Assembly: GCA_027493625.1 (NCBI GenBank)
Contig: JAOSKM010000001.1
Span: 2,318,657-2,382,656, forward strand
Direction: 5' to 3'
Length of the DNA: 64,000 bases
From: Planctomycetota bacterium
GTDB lineage: Bacteria; Planctomycetota; UBA8742; UBA2392
A model generated the notes under the pieces. It did not search any database and was not told the DNA's origin. It saw only the letters and a program-made list of their open reading frames with translations. Shown piece by piece: positions 25,935 through 33,398 of the stretch; positions within the stretch are counted from its first letter, which is position 1; every line of letters begins with the position of its first letter. A program made the translations under genes and the position numbers.

Positions 25935-27572
25935 ATGGACTATGACTTCAGCTTCCACTCGCGCCGCAGCTGCGTGCTGGCGACGCGCGGCATGGTTGCT
26001 TCCAGCCAGCCACTGGCGACGCAGGCCGGCCTCGACGTACTCAGGCGCGGCGGCAATGCTGCCGACGCCGCAATCGCCACGGCCGCCATGCTGTGCGTGG
26101 TTGAGCCCGTCAGCAACGGCATCGGCGGCGACTGCTTCGCGCTGTACTTCGACGCCAGGTCGAAACAGGTCAGCGCGCTGAACGGCTCCGGCCGTTCGGC
26201 AGCGGGCGCTGACGCGTCCGCCCTGCGCAAGCAAGGACTGAAACAGATGCCGCTGTACACCGGGGCAGCGGTCACCGTGCCCGGCGTGACGCGCGGTTGG
26301 GTCGATTTGCTTGAGCGCCACGGCAGCCTGGCCCTGCGCGAGCTGCTGCAGCCGGCGATCGAGACCGCCGAGCGCGGCTACCCGGTGACGGAGTGGATCG
26401 CGCACGCCTGGCGGCTGTCCGAAAAAAAGCTGCTGCGCGCCCCCGACTGGCGCAGCGGCGACCGCGACAACGGCCCCGAACAACCCAGCGGTGCTGAGTT
26501 GCTGCTCAACGGCCGCGCGCCCGACGCCGGCGAAATCATAAAGCTGCCGACCCTGGCCGCCACCCTGCGCGGCATCGCGGCCGAGGGCCCGGCCTTCATC
26601 TACGAGGGTGAGTTCGCGAAAGCCGCGGCCGCGCACGTGCAGCGCTACAGCGGCTGGCTGACGGCCGAGGATTTCGCGGCGCACGAGGGCGAGTGGGTCG
26701 AGCCCCTGAATACTGACTACCACGGCGCGAAGCTGTACGAATGCCCGCCCAACGGCCAGGGGCTGGCGGCGCTGATCGCCTGCAACATCGCCAACGCCGC
26801 CAACCTGGCGCGCATGGATGAGGCCGAGCGCCTGGCGCGCATGATCGAGTTCATGCGCGTGGGCTTCGAGGTGGCGCAGAAAGAGGTGTACGACCCCAAA
26901 TGGTCAAAGGTGGACAAGAAGCACCTGTGCGGGCGTGCTTACGGCATCTCGCGGCTGGTGGATATTGACGCGTCAATGGCGTTCAAGGGCCATGTGTTCG
27001 GGCGCACCGGCAACGACACGGTGTACCTGAGCGTGATCGACGGCGAGGGAAACGCGTGCTCGTGGATCCAGTCCTGTTACATGGGAACCGGCACCGGCCT
27101 GGTGGTGCCCGGCACAGGCGTCAGCCTGCAGAACCGCGGCGCGGGCTTTTCACTCGAGAAAGACCACCCCAACCTGCTGGAGCCGCGCAAGCGCCCCTAC
27201 CACACGATCATCCCGGCCATGTCCACCCGCGGCGGCGAGCTGCACGCCTGCTTCGGCATCATGGGCGGGCACATGCAGCCGCAGGCGCATTTCCAGGTGC
27301 TGACTCACCTGCTGGACGGCATGAACCCGCAGCAGGCCCTGGACGCCCCGCGCTGGCAGCTGATGGGCAGCGGCGCCAAGCTGCTGATCGAGCCGGGTTT
27401 CAGCCCCGAGGTGACCAGCGACCTGAAATTGCGCGGTTACGACGTTCACCTGGTGGACGGCTTCGACCGCATCCAGATGGGCGGTGGCCAGGTGATCCTG
27501 CGCGACGCCGCAACCGGCGTGCTGACAGCAGGTTCCGACTCCCGCAAAGACGGCTGCGCGGCCGGTTTCTGA
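25935..27572 (+). CDS. ggt: gamma-glutamyltransferase family hydrolase
   Basis: The 545-residue Ntn-hydrolase has the family order: N-terminal VVEPVSNGIGGDCFALYFDAR, GWVDLLERHGS, and the autoprocessing site GNDTVYLSVIDGEGNACS, in which Thr (about 356) becomes the nucleophile of the small subunit. MSTRGGELHACFGIMGGHMQPQAH and the C-terminal GGGQVILRD follow. There is no signal peptide, unlike the periplasmic E. coli enzyme, so it is likely cytoplasmic. It may belong to the cephalosporin-acylase/oxamate-amidohydrolase branch rather than glutathione breakdown. Start at ATG 25935 right after the upstream stop. It is intact. Confidence 0.9.
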   Translation: MDYDFSFHSRRSCVLATRGMVASSQPLATQAGLDVLRRGGNAADAAIATAAMLCVVEPVSNGIGGDCFALYFDARSKQVSALNGSGRSAAGADASALRKQGLKQMPLYTGAAVTVPGVTRGWVDLLERHGSLALRELLQPAIETAERGYPVTEWIAHAWRLSEKKLLRAPDWRSGDRDNGPEQPSGAELLLNGRAPDAGEIIKLPTLAATLRGIAAEGPAFIYEGEFAKAAAAHVQRYSGWLTAEDFAAHEGEWVEPLNTDYHGAKLYECPPNGQGLAALIACNIANAANLARMDEAERLARMIEFMRVGFEVAQKEVYDPKWSKVDKKHLCGRAYGISRLVDIDASMAFKGHVFGRTGNDTVYLSVIDGEGNACSWIQSCYMGTGTGLVVPGTGVSLQNRGAGFSLEKDHPNLLEPRKRPYHTIIPAMSTRGGELHACFGIMGGHMQPQAHFQVLTHLLDGMNPQQALDAPRWQLMGSGAKLLIEPGFSPEVTSDLKLRGYDVHLVDGFDRIQMGGGQVILRDAATGVLTAGSDSRKDGCAAGF

Positions 27573-27664
27573 TCCCCCAAAGGGCGGCAAATCGCCCAAT
27601 ACGCGCATTTTTGCTGAAGTATCGAATCAGTCCCGGTCGTTTAACAATAAGAGGCTGGGAATTG

Positions 27665-28486
27665 ATGAATGAGCCATTGAACATCAGCCGCGACGACGTC
27701 ACCCGGGCGCTGCGCATTTACTGGAAGCACGCGTTCCCGGTGCAGCTCGGCGTTTGCCCGGTGTTGCCCGACTGGGCCGACCTTACGCTCAATCAGATCC
27801 TGCAGCGCTTCGCCGACGAGTCGGAACACAGCGCTCACGCCTGCCGACGCTACGTGCTTCGCCTCGGCAACTACATCTACCCCCACATGAAATTCGCCGT
27901 CGAGCAGTGCATCTGGGGCGGCGACTTCTACTTCCTGGCCGACTGCCACGATGACGCGTTGTCGCCGCAAACGTCCGATATTGAGGCCTGGAAAGAGCTG
28001 CGCAGCCGCAACTACGCCATCAAGCTCGCCATTGAAGCCGACTGGAAGCGTGACAACCTGCCCACCTTCCTCACCGCCAGCAAACGCGCCACCGGCAGCT
28101 TCAAGAAGCCCACCCGCACCAGCAAGCGCATCCTGGTCATCGACGACGAGCCCGCCAACGCCGCCCTCACCGGCGCGATGCTGCGGGCCGAGGGGTTCGG
28201 CATCGAGAGCGCAACCTCCGGCAGCGAGGCGCTCAAGCGCGCAAATCGCCAAAAGCCCGACCTGATTGTTACCGATTATGAAATGCCGGAAATGACCGGC
28301 CGGGAAGTCGCGGAAAAACTGCGCGCCAACGAGGATACCCGCGAGATCCCGATACTGATCTGCACCTACGCGGACGTCAGCGAGGAAGACCTGCGCCCGG
28401 CCGACGCGTTGCTGCGCCGGCCGTTTTCGCAGGAGGACCTGAAGTCCACGGTGGACCGCCTGCTGCAAAGGAGAAGCGCGTCTTGA
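27665..28486 (+). CDS. receiver-domain protein with unknown N-terminal domain
   Basis: The 273-residue protein ends in a response-regulator receiver domain (about 154-268): acidic pair Asp160-Asp161 (ILVIDDEPAN), phosphoacceptor Asp204 (IVTDYEMPEM) and Thr234 (LICTYAD). The conserved lysine before proline is Arg252 (LRRPF), so signalling may differ. Residues 1-145 form a separate domain with five cysteines and many aromatics (YWKHAFPVQLGVCPVLPDW, FAVEQCIWGGDFYFLADCHD) that I do not recognise. The order is reversed from most regulators, with the receiver last. No DNA-binding domain is visible. ATG 27665 is preceded by AAGAGG. It overlaps the next gene by four bases. Confidence 0.8.
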   Translation: MNEPLNISRDDVTRALRIYWKHAFPVQLGVCPVLPDWADLTLNQILQRFADESEHSAHACRRYVLRLGNYIYPHMKFAVEQCIWGGDFYFLADCHDDALSPQTSDIEAWKELRSRNYAIKLAIEADWKRDNLPTFLTASKRATGSFKKPTRTSKRILVIDDEPANAALTGAMLRAEGFGIESATSGSEALKRANRQKPDLIVTDYEMPEMTGREVAEKLRANEDTREIPILICTYADVSEEDLRPADALLRRPFSQEDLKSTVDRLLQRRSAS

Positions 28487-28677
28487 GCGAGCCGCGCCTG
28501 CACATCAAGAAGCCGCTGCGCTACGTGATTCACTGCTCGGGCTGCGGCGAGGAAATCGAGATCTGCCCCGAAGAGCTGGATGACCGGCTCGCGGTCTGCA
28601 CTCATTGCAACCAGCCCAACCCCACGCCGATCCACGCGCTGCTCAGCGGCCGCCGCCACAAACCGCCGGGCGGGTAG
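28483..28677 (+). CDS. small double-CxxC zinc-ribbon protein
   Basis: The 64-residue protein has two CxxC knuckles, CSGCGE (about 18-23) and CTHCNQ (about 39-44), forming one predicted zinc ribbon, and a basic tail. The start is TTG 28483 overlapping the upstream TGA as TTGA, indicating strong translational coupling to the receiver protein. It may be a partner or adaptor for that protein. No enzymatic role is visible. It would be missed by a minimum-length cutoff or ATG-only search. Confidence 0.75.
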   Translation: MSEPRLHIKKPLRYVIHCSGCGEEIEICPEELDDRLAVCTHCNQPNPTPIHALLSGRRHKPPGG

Positions 28678-28691
28678 ACGCGCGGTTGTCG

Positions 28692-29420
28692 CTACTCCGG
28701 CATGTCGGCGATGCGGTCGTTCCACCAGTCGATGTGGCGGGCGAGGTCGTCGTTTTCGAAACGGTGGCGGGCAGCCTGCTCGCCGGGAGTGCCGGTCAGC
28801 TGCTCGAGGCCCTGGAAGCAGCGGTCCATCAGCCCGCGGTCGGTGGCGCTGGTAAAGAACGATCCCTGCACGCTCTGCAGGTCGGAGTAGACGCGCGAGA
28901 CCACGTCGTGGAGTGCGGCCGCGGCATCGCGCCCGCCGATGGCGATCAGCGTGCTCACCATGGCGGAACGCACCAGGTACTCCGTTTCGTAGGGGCGCCC
29001 CATTTCGTCGCGGTCGAAGGCGATGCGGTTGCGCAGGCTCAGGATCGTGTCGTTGCGGCGTTCGTCCATGCGCCCGGCGTAGCGCAGCTTGCCAAGCGCG
29101 ATGGCGCACTCGATGCGCACCAGCACGTTTTCGTCGGCCAGCGGGCCCAGCAGCCGATCCAGCAGCACTCCCGCGTCCGCGGCGTCGCCCAGTTCGCCGA
29201 GGCCCTGCGCCGCGGTGGCGCGCAGGTGCGGGTCGCCGTCGGGCGGGCTGTCGGCTTCGCCGACCAGGATCACGCGCAGGCGCTGGCGCATGCCCTCGCG
29301 TTCACCGTCCTGGGCGCGTTTGACGTCGCGGCGCAGGTCGTTGCGCGCTTCTTCAGGCGCGTTGCGGCAGCCGGCCAGGGCCAGCGTCAGCAGCAGCAAT
29401 ACCAGGGCGTATCTGGACAT
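28692..29420 (-). CDS. HEAT-like repeat lipoprotein
   Basis: The 242-residue product starts at ATG 29420 with a lipoprotein signal (LLLLTLALAGC, Cys18). The mature chain has HEAT-like helical pairs: LRATAAQGLGELGDAADAGVL (about 66-86), VRIECAIALGKLRY (about 100-113) and LVRSAMVSTLIAIGGRDAAAAL (about 145-166). These repeats form scaffolds for protein binding. A longer in-frame start at 29480 lacks the lipoprotein signal and was rejected. The gene converges on the zinc-ribbon gene with a 14-bp gap. The role is unknown; it is probably anchored to the periplasmic face of a membrane. Confidence 0.75.
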   Translation of the reverse strand: MSRYALVLLLLTLALAGCRNAPEEARNDLRRDVKRAQDGEREGMRQRLRVILVGEADSPPDGDPHLRATAAQGLGELGDAADAGVLLDRLLGPLADENVLVRIECAIALGKLRYAGRMDERRNDTILSLRNRIAFDRDEMGRPYETEYLVRSAMVSTLIAIGGRDAAAALHDVVSRVYSDLQSVQGSFFTSATDRGLMDRCFQGLEQLTGTPGEQAARHRFENDDLARHIDWWNDRIADMPE

Positions 29421-29590
29421 GGGCCGGATTGTCACGCGCAAACGTCGCCCGTCAAGGAGCGTGCGGATCGGGAATGGCATCTTTCCGCCGCTCGCTTATG
29501 CAATTCCGGCTGATTTGCCCCGCTGACCAGCCCCGGCGCGTGCGCTAAACTGGGGAGCAATTCCCCGGCTTTCCCCTTGGGGGTCATCCC

Positions 29591-31402
29591 ATGAAATCCT
29601 TTTTCCGTGCGGCGGCCGTGGCGTGGACGGTCGGCGCAACCCTGCTGTTCGTGTCGTACCACCCGTCGGCCCAGGAGGGGCCGGCGATGGACGAACCGCA
29701 GGTCATTTCACGCGACTACGACGTGCGGCTGCTGGTGCAGAGCGAACTATGGAACGCGCCGCGCACCGGCGCGATCGGCGACGTGCTGGCGCCCGACCGG
29801 CTGTTTTTCGCTGACGAAGGCCACGCGGACGATGAGTGGTCGCTGCGCGATTCCGGCGACGAGGCCCGCTGCTGGGAAAGCTCCGAGTACCTCGGCAGCG
29901 AGCTTCACGACCTGCTGCAGGAAGCCGATGCAGACCAGAACTGCAGCTTCGACTCCAGCCGCGACAAGCTGACCGTCAGCGCCGACGAGACCGCCCACAA
30001 GGTCGTCAAATGGGCGCTGGACGCCCTCCACGAAGTGGCGCGCGCGCGAGTCAGCATGGTGGTCTACCGCCTCAAGGATGACGCGCAGCTTCCCGCACCG
30101 GCGCTGGCCAGGGCGGACGTGCCGGGCTGGGCCAAGGGCGCCCGCTTCGTGGGCACCTTCGCCGGCGGCCTGGCCGAGCCCTTCGTGTTGCAGCAGACCC
30201 AGCACCGCAGCTACGTGGCCGACTACGACGTTTCCCTCGCGACCGAGGCCTCGATCGCGGAGCCGCGCGTCAACGACCTGCACACCGGCGAAGAGTTCGT
30301 GCTGGGCGCAGTCAGCCTTTCCGACGGGCGCCTGTGGGTACAGGGCTGGCACGCGGCCATGAAGCTGAACCAGATGCGTTCCGCCACCACCGACGCCGGC
30401 GGCATCGAGCTGCCGGAAGTCAGCTACTCGTTCGCGCCCGTCTCGGCCGTGATCGAGAACGGCGGCGCGGCGGTGATCGACGCCGGGCCGGCGGGCAAGT
30501 TCCTGGTGCGCGCCGAGTGCGATCGCGTGGTCCGCAACCACGAACTGCTGCTGGACAACGGCAACACCCTGCGGCTGATCAACTGCGTGGGCAGCATGCG
30601 CGGCCACGGTCTGGGCGGCTTCTGGTTGATGAATCCGACCAGCAGCGCGCTGATGGAGGACTCACTGTTCCCGCAGGTGATCCTGGAAGACATCGAGGAC
30701 GGCCCCTACCTCGACGCCGCCTGTGGTATCTCTGACCAGCTGGCCGAGGCCGGGATCCAGTCCCGCTCATTCGGTCCGTTCCTGGGCGTGGCGCTGCGGA
30801 TGGCCGTCAACGACCCGGAGTATGAGCAGGTGAATGCCAGGCTGAATGCCATACCGGTGGCACCCGAGAGCGTGGGCGTGCGCATCACCGCCTACGAGGT
30901 GAAGGACGACGCGGCCCTGCCGGCCGGCGTGCTGAACGGCCGGCCAAGCGCCGCCGACGTCGCCGAGGTGAAAACTCTGGCGGGCGGCAAGGCGCTGTTC
31001 GACCGGTTGTCGATGAACCTGCTGCGCCAGCAGGTGGACCACTTCGAGGTAAAGCTGGCCACCCACCTGCGCGACTATGACTCGCATTCAGCCACGGGCG
31101 TGACCGCACTTGACCCGCAGGTCGGCACCCTGGTGCTCGGCGAGCAGATCCGCTGGCAGGCCCGCAGCGCCGAAGACGGCCGTCTGCGCCTGGAGGTGCG
31201 CTCCGGCATCACCGTGGGGGGTGAGCAGTTCGAGAAAGTTGCCGTGGGCAACGACGGGCTGACAGTCGAGCGCTCCCACAGCGCGCTGACCCAGGCGCGC
31301 CTGGCCGACGAGCTCGCGGCCGGAGAGCGCATGGCCTGCGTAAGCCCCGGCGCGGGCGCCGACGGCCGGCTGGTGGTGATCGTGGTGGAACGGCTGAAGT
31401 AG
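29591..31402 (+). CDS. exported protein with an internal tandem duplication
   Basis: The 603-residue protein has an N-terminal signal peptide or anchor (MKSFFRAAAVAWTVGATLLF). Two halves carry the same arrangement: VSMVVYRLKDDAQLPAPALA (about 155-175) and VRITAYEVKDDAALPAGVLN (about 427-447), each followed by a long spacer, then YVADYDVSLATE / FEVKLATHLRDYD, and a GEEFVLGA / GTLVLGEQ strand with WVQGWH / RLEVRSG. The N-terminal RDYDVRLLVQSELWN begins a third related strand group. The beta-rich pattern and 'resists measurement after subtraction' layout resemble domains found next to secretins in Planctomycetes, but I do not name a family. The start has GGGGG-type SD. It is monocistronic with a terminator. 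Confidence 0.7.
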   Translation: MKSFFRAAAVAWTVGATLLFVSYHPSAQEGPAMDEPQVISRDYDVRLLVQSELWNAPRTGAIGDVLAPDRLFFADEGHADDEWSLRDSGDEARCWESSEYLGSELHDLLQEADADQNCSFDSSRDKLTVSADETAHKVVKWALDALHEVARARVSMVVYRLKDDAQLPAPALARADVPGWAKGARFVGTFAGGLAEPFVLQQTQHRSYVADYDVSLATEASIAEPRVNDLHTGEEFVLGAVSLSDGRLWVQGWHAAMKLNQMRSATTDAGGIELPEVSYSFAPVSAVIENGGAAVIDAGPAGKFLVRAECDRVVRNHELLLDNGNTLRLINCVGSMRGHGLGGFWLMNPTSSALMEDSLFPQVILEDIEDGPYLDAACGISDQLAEAGIQSRSFGPFLGVALRMAVNDPEYEQVNARLNAIPVAPESVGVRITAYEVKDDAALPAGVLNGRPSAADVAEVKTLAGGKALFDRLSMNLLRQQVDHFEVKLATHLRDYDSHSATGVTALDPQVGTLVLGEQIRWQARSAEDGRLRLEVRSGITVGGEQFEKVAVGNDGLTVERSHSALTQARLADELAAGERMACVSPGAGADGRLVVIVVERLK

Positions 31403-31415
31403 CGGCAAGTCAATG

Positions 31416-31530
31416 CCCAGCCCGCAAGGGCTGGGATATGCAGTCGCATCGAAGTTCGAACGCGCAGGCCGGAAACATCGTGGTTCAGCGGGTCGCACGT
31501 CAAGACCCAGCCCCGGCGGGCTGGGTTTTG
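31416..31530 (+). terminator. twin stem-loops, the second a rho-independent terminator
   Basis: Two hairpins with identical stems CCCAGCCC/GGGCTGGG lie at 31416-31435 (GCAA loop) and 31506-31525 (CGGC loop). The second is followed by TTTTGATTTAAT and should end transcription of the 29591 gene. The 70 bases between hold no gene. Confidence 0.75.
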
Positions 31531-31536
31531 ATTTAA

Positions 31537-32139
31537 TCAGCCGTCGATGGCCTCGAGGTTCTTGATGAACACGGTGCGGTGGAAGCTTTCGGCGCGCTCC
31601 ACACCCTGGGCTTCCCAGAAAATCCTGACCGTCACGAACAGCTCCTGGGGCACGTCGATACCGCGTTCGTAGCGGATCTCGTAGCGGTAACCCCTTCTGC
31701 GCGGGATCGGGTAACGGAACCGCCCGGTGCTGTCGGGCTCGAACCAGTCGTCCACGCCGTTGGCGTTGACGTCTTCCGACAGGTCGGGGCGCCCGTTGCG
31801 GTTGTGGTCAAAATAGTAGATGTCGTAGTTGGCCGCGATGTCGTCAAAGATGCTGCCGGCCATCACGGCCGCGGTGGTGTTGTCCACGGCGCGCTTGTGG
31901 TTGACCAGGCCCACGGCAAAGATCGCGTACACGCCCACCACGCCCAGCAGCAGGATCGAGAGCGCCATCAGGATTTCGATCAGGGTAAATCCGCGGCGGG
32001 TGACACGAACACAGGCAGGACTGCCTGTGCCTCGGAAACAGCGAACTACCAATAACCAATTTCCAATTACCAATGAACCCACACTGCGGGCTGAATTGGT
32101 CATTGGTAATTGGTTATTGTTCATTTGCTGTTCGCTCAT
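31537..32139 (-). CDS. minor pseudopilin, GspI/PilV-like
   Basis: This type IV pilin-like protein of 200 residues has a prepilin peptidase site RRGFTLIEILMALSILLLG (about residues 50-68), with Glu at +5, and a short globular domain containing an Asp-rich metal-binding-like stretch (HNRNGRPDLSEDVNANGVDDWF). The start is ATG 32139, overlapping the upstream TGA as ATGA. The leader is therefore very long (about 50 residues), because codons 6-36 are encoded by the 96-bp heptad element at 32037-32132. A shorter start downstream is possible. It is the last gene of the pseudopilin operon. Confidence 0.78.
   Translation of the reverse strand: MSEQQMNNNQLPMTNSARSVGSLVIGNWLLVVRCFRGTGSPACVRVTRRGFTLIEILMALSILLLGVVGVYAIFAVGLVNHKRAVDNTTAAVMAGSIFDDIAANYDIYYFDHNRNGRPDLSEDVNANGVDDWFEPDSTGRFRYPIPRRRGYRYEIRYERGIDVPQELFVTVRIFWEAQGVERAESFHRTVFIKNLEAIDG
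32037..32132. repeat. 96-bp heptad-repeat hairpin element, family ACCAATT, copy A
   Basis: The element begins AACAGCGAAC and ends TTTGCTGTT, giving 6-8 bp terminal inverted repeats. The arms are ACCAATA/ACCAATT/TCCAATT/ACCAATG heptads on the left and ATTGGTAATTGG heptads on the right. It lies entirely within the leader codons of the GspI-like gene, and its length is a multiple of three. It is about 85% identical to copy B at 33270-33365. Confidence 0.88.
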
Positions 32140-33357
32140 TTCGTTACGGGCAACTGGATCACCCTTTGAAACGCTTCCCCGCCCAGCACGATCGAGCCCG
32201 CCGCGTGGCGCTGCGCCCTGGTGCCCAGCGCGGCCCGGGCGCATGAGCCGAGCGTGCGCCCCGCGCGCGAGCCGTAGGCAATCAGCTCACCGTTCACGCG
32301 CAGGTAGGCGCTCTGGGAGCGCACGTCGGGGAAGCCGTCGGCGTCCTCCACGAACACCGAGGTGTCGCCGACGGACAGCTCGCCCGTCAGGGTGCTCTCC
32401 GCGCGCAACTGCCCCTCGGCCGCGACGATCAGCGTGAGGCGCAATGCTCGCGGCAGCACGTACTTGCCCTCGCTGATGCGCTGGCCGATCGACCAGCTGG
32501 TGACCGGGCCGCCGGGCCCCGCGTACCAGCTGGTGGTGCGATCCCAGTCGTCCCAGCACTCCACGCTGAAAGCCAGCACGTTGTCCGCCACCAGCTCGAA
32601 CTGGTCCCACAGCGGCTCGCCGCCGATGGCGAACATCCCGTTGGCATCCTGCATGTCGGCAATGGGCGAGAGGTCGTCGGCGTCGCTGTTCTGGTACTGC
32701 TGGCACCAGGCCGCCACCCTGGTGATCAGCCCGTTCTGCACGTCGGGCGGTGAGCGCTCGGCGCGGTACAGCCTGGTGCCGCCGCGCACGGGCTCGAGCA
32801 GGTACACCACCTCGATGTTGCCGTGGCTGGCGCGCATGGGCTCGCGCACGTTGCGCCCGCTGAAGTCGCCGCCGTAGCCCTGCGCCGCCGCCCCGCGCCC
32901 GGCGTCGTAGCCGGCCAGCGTGGTCTGCTCTTCGCCCCAGGCGCGGGTGAAGGCGATCATCTGACGGCCGAACGGATCCTCCATGATCAGGAAGGCGGGG
33001 TCGTCCTCCGGGCCCGTCGGGGTGCGCGGGCAGGCCGACGATCTGGCTGAAGTCTTCCTGCGCGACGCGCAGCACGGCCTGGGCAGTCTCGAACTGCTGG
33101 CCGCGCGCGGAGCCGATACGGGTCATGGTAAGTGCGCCGCGCAGGAAACCGATGATCATCACGCCCAGGATCAGCAGGATGCCGACGGCAACCATAAGCT
33201 CAATGAGCGTGAAGCCGCGGGCGGCGCCTTTCCTGACCCGGTTGCGCTGCGGCTTGCGATGCTGCCTTGAACAGCGAATTACCAATAACCAATTACCAAT
33301 TACCAATGGGCCCTCATCCGGGGCTGAATTGGCAATTGGTAACTGGTTATCGTTCAT
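32136..33357 (-). CDS. minor pseudopilin, GspJ-like, with surface module (frameshifted)
   Basis: The joined protein of about 407 residues has the prepilin site ARGFTLIELMVAVGILLIL (33216-33160 region), a signature of type II secretion minor pseudopilins; its size and central helix QFETAQAVLRVAQEDF suit GspJ. The frame breaks at about 33012-33016: removing one G from CCGGAGG gives PEDDPAFLIMEDPFGRQ. Fragments are 33357-33014 and 33014-32136. The C-terminal part holds one copy of the surface module AYLRVNGELIAY...ALGTRAQRHAAGSIV that is also repeated in the GspK-like gene. The leader before the cleavage site (MNDNQLPIAN...) is encoded by the heptad element copy B. Confidence 0.78.
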
Positions 33358-33365
33358 TTGCTGTT
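33270..33365. repeat. 96-bp heptad-repeat hairpin element, family ACCAATT, copy B
   Basis: Same ends (AACAGCGAAT ... TTTGCTGTT), same length and same ACCAATA/ACCAATT heptads as copy A. It covers the putative start codon (ATG at 33357-33355, minus strand) and first 30 or so codons of the GspJ-like gene and lies immediately after the end of the GspK-like gene. Confidence 0.88.
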
Positions 33366-33398
33366 GCTGTTCTTTCCGTTGCCCTTCCGGCCGCCGGT

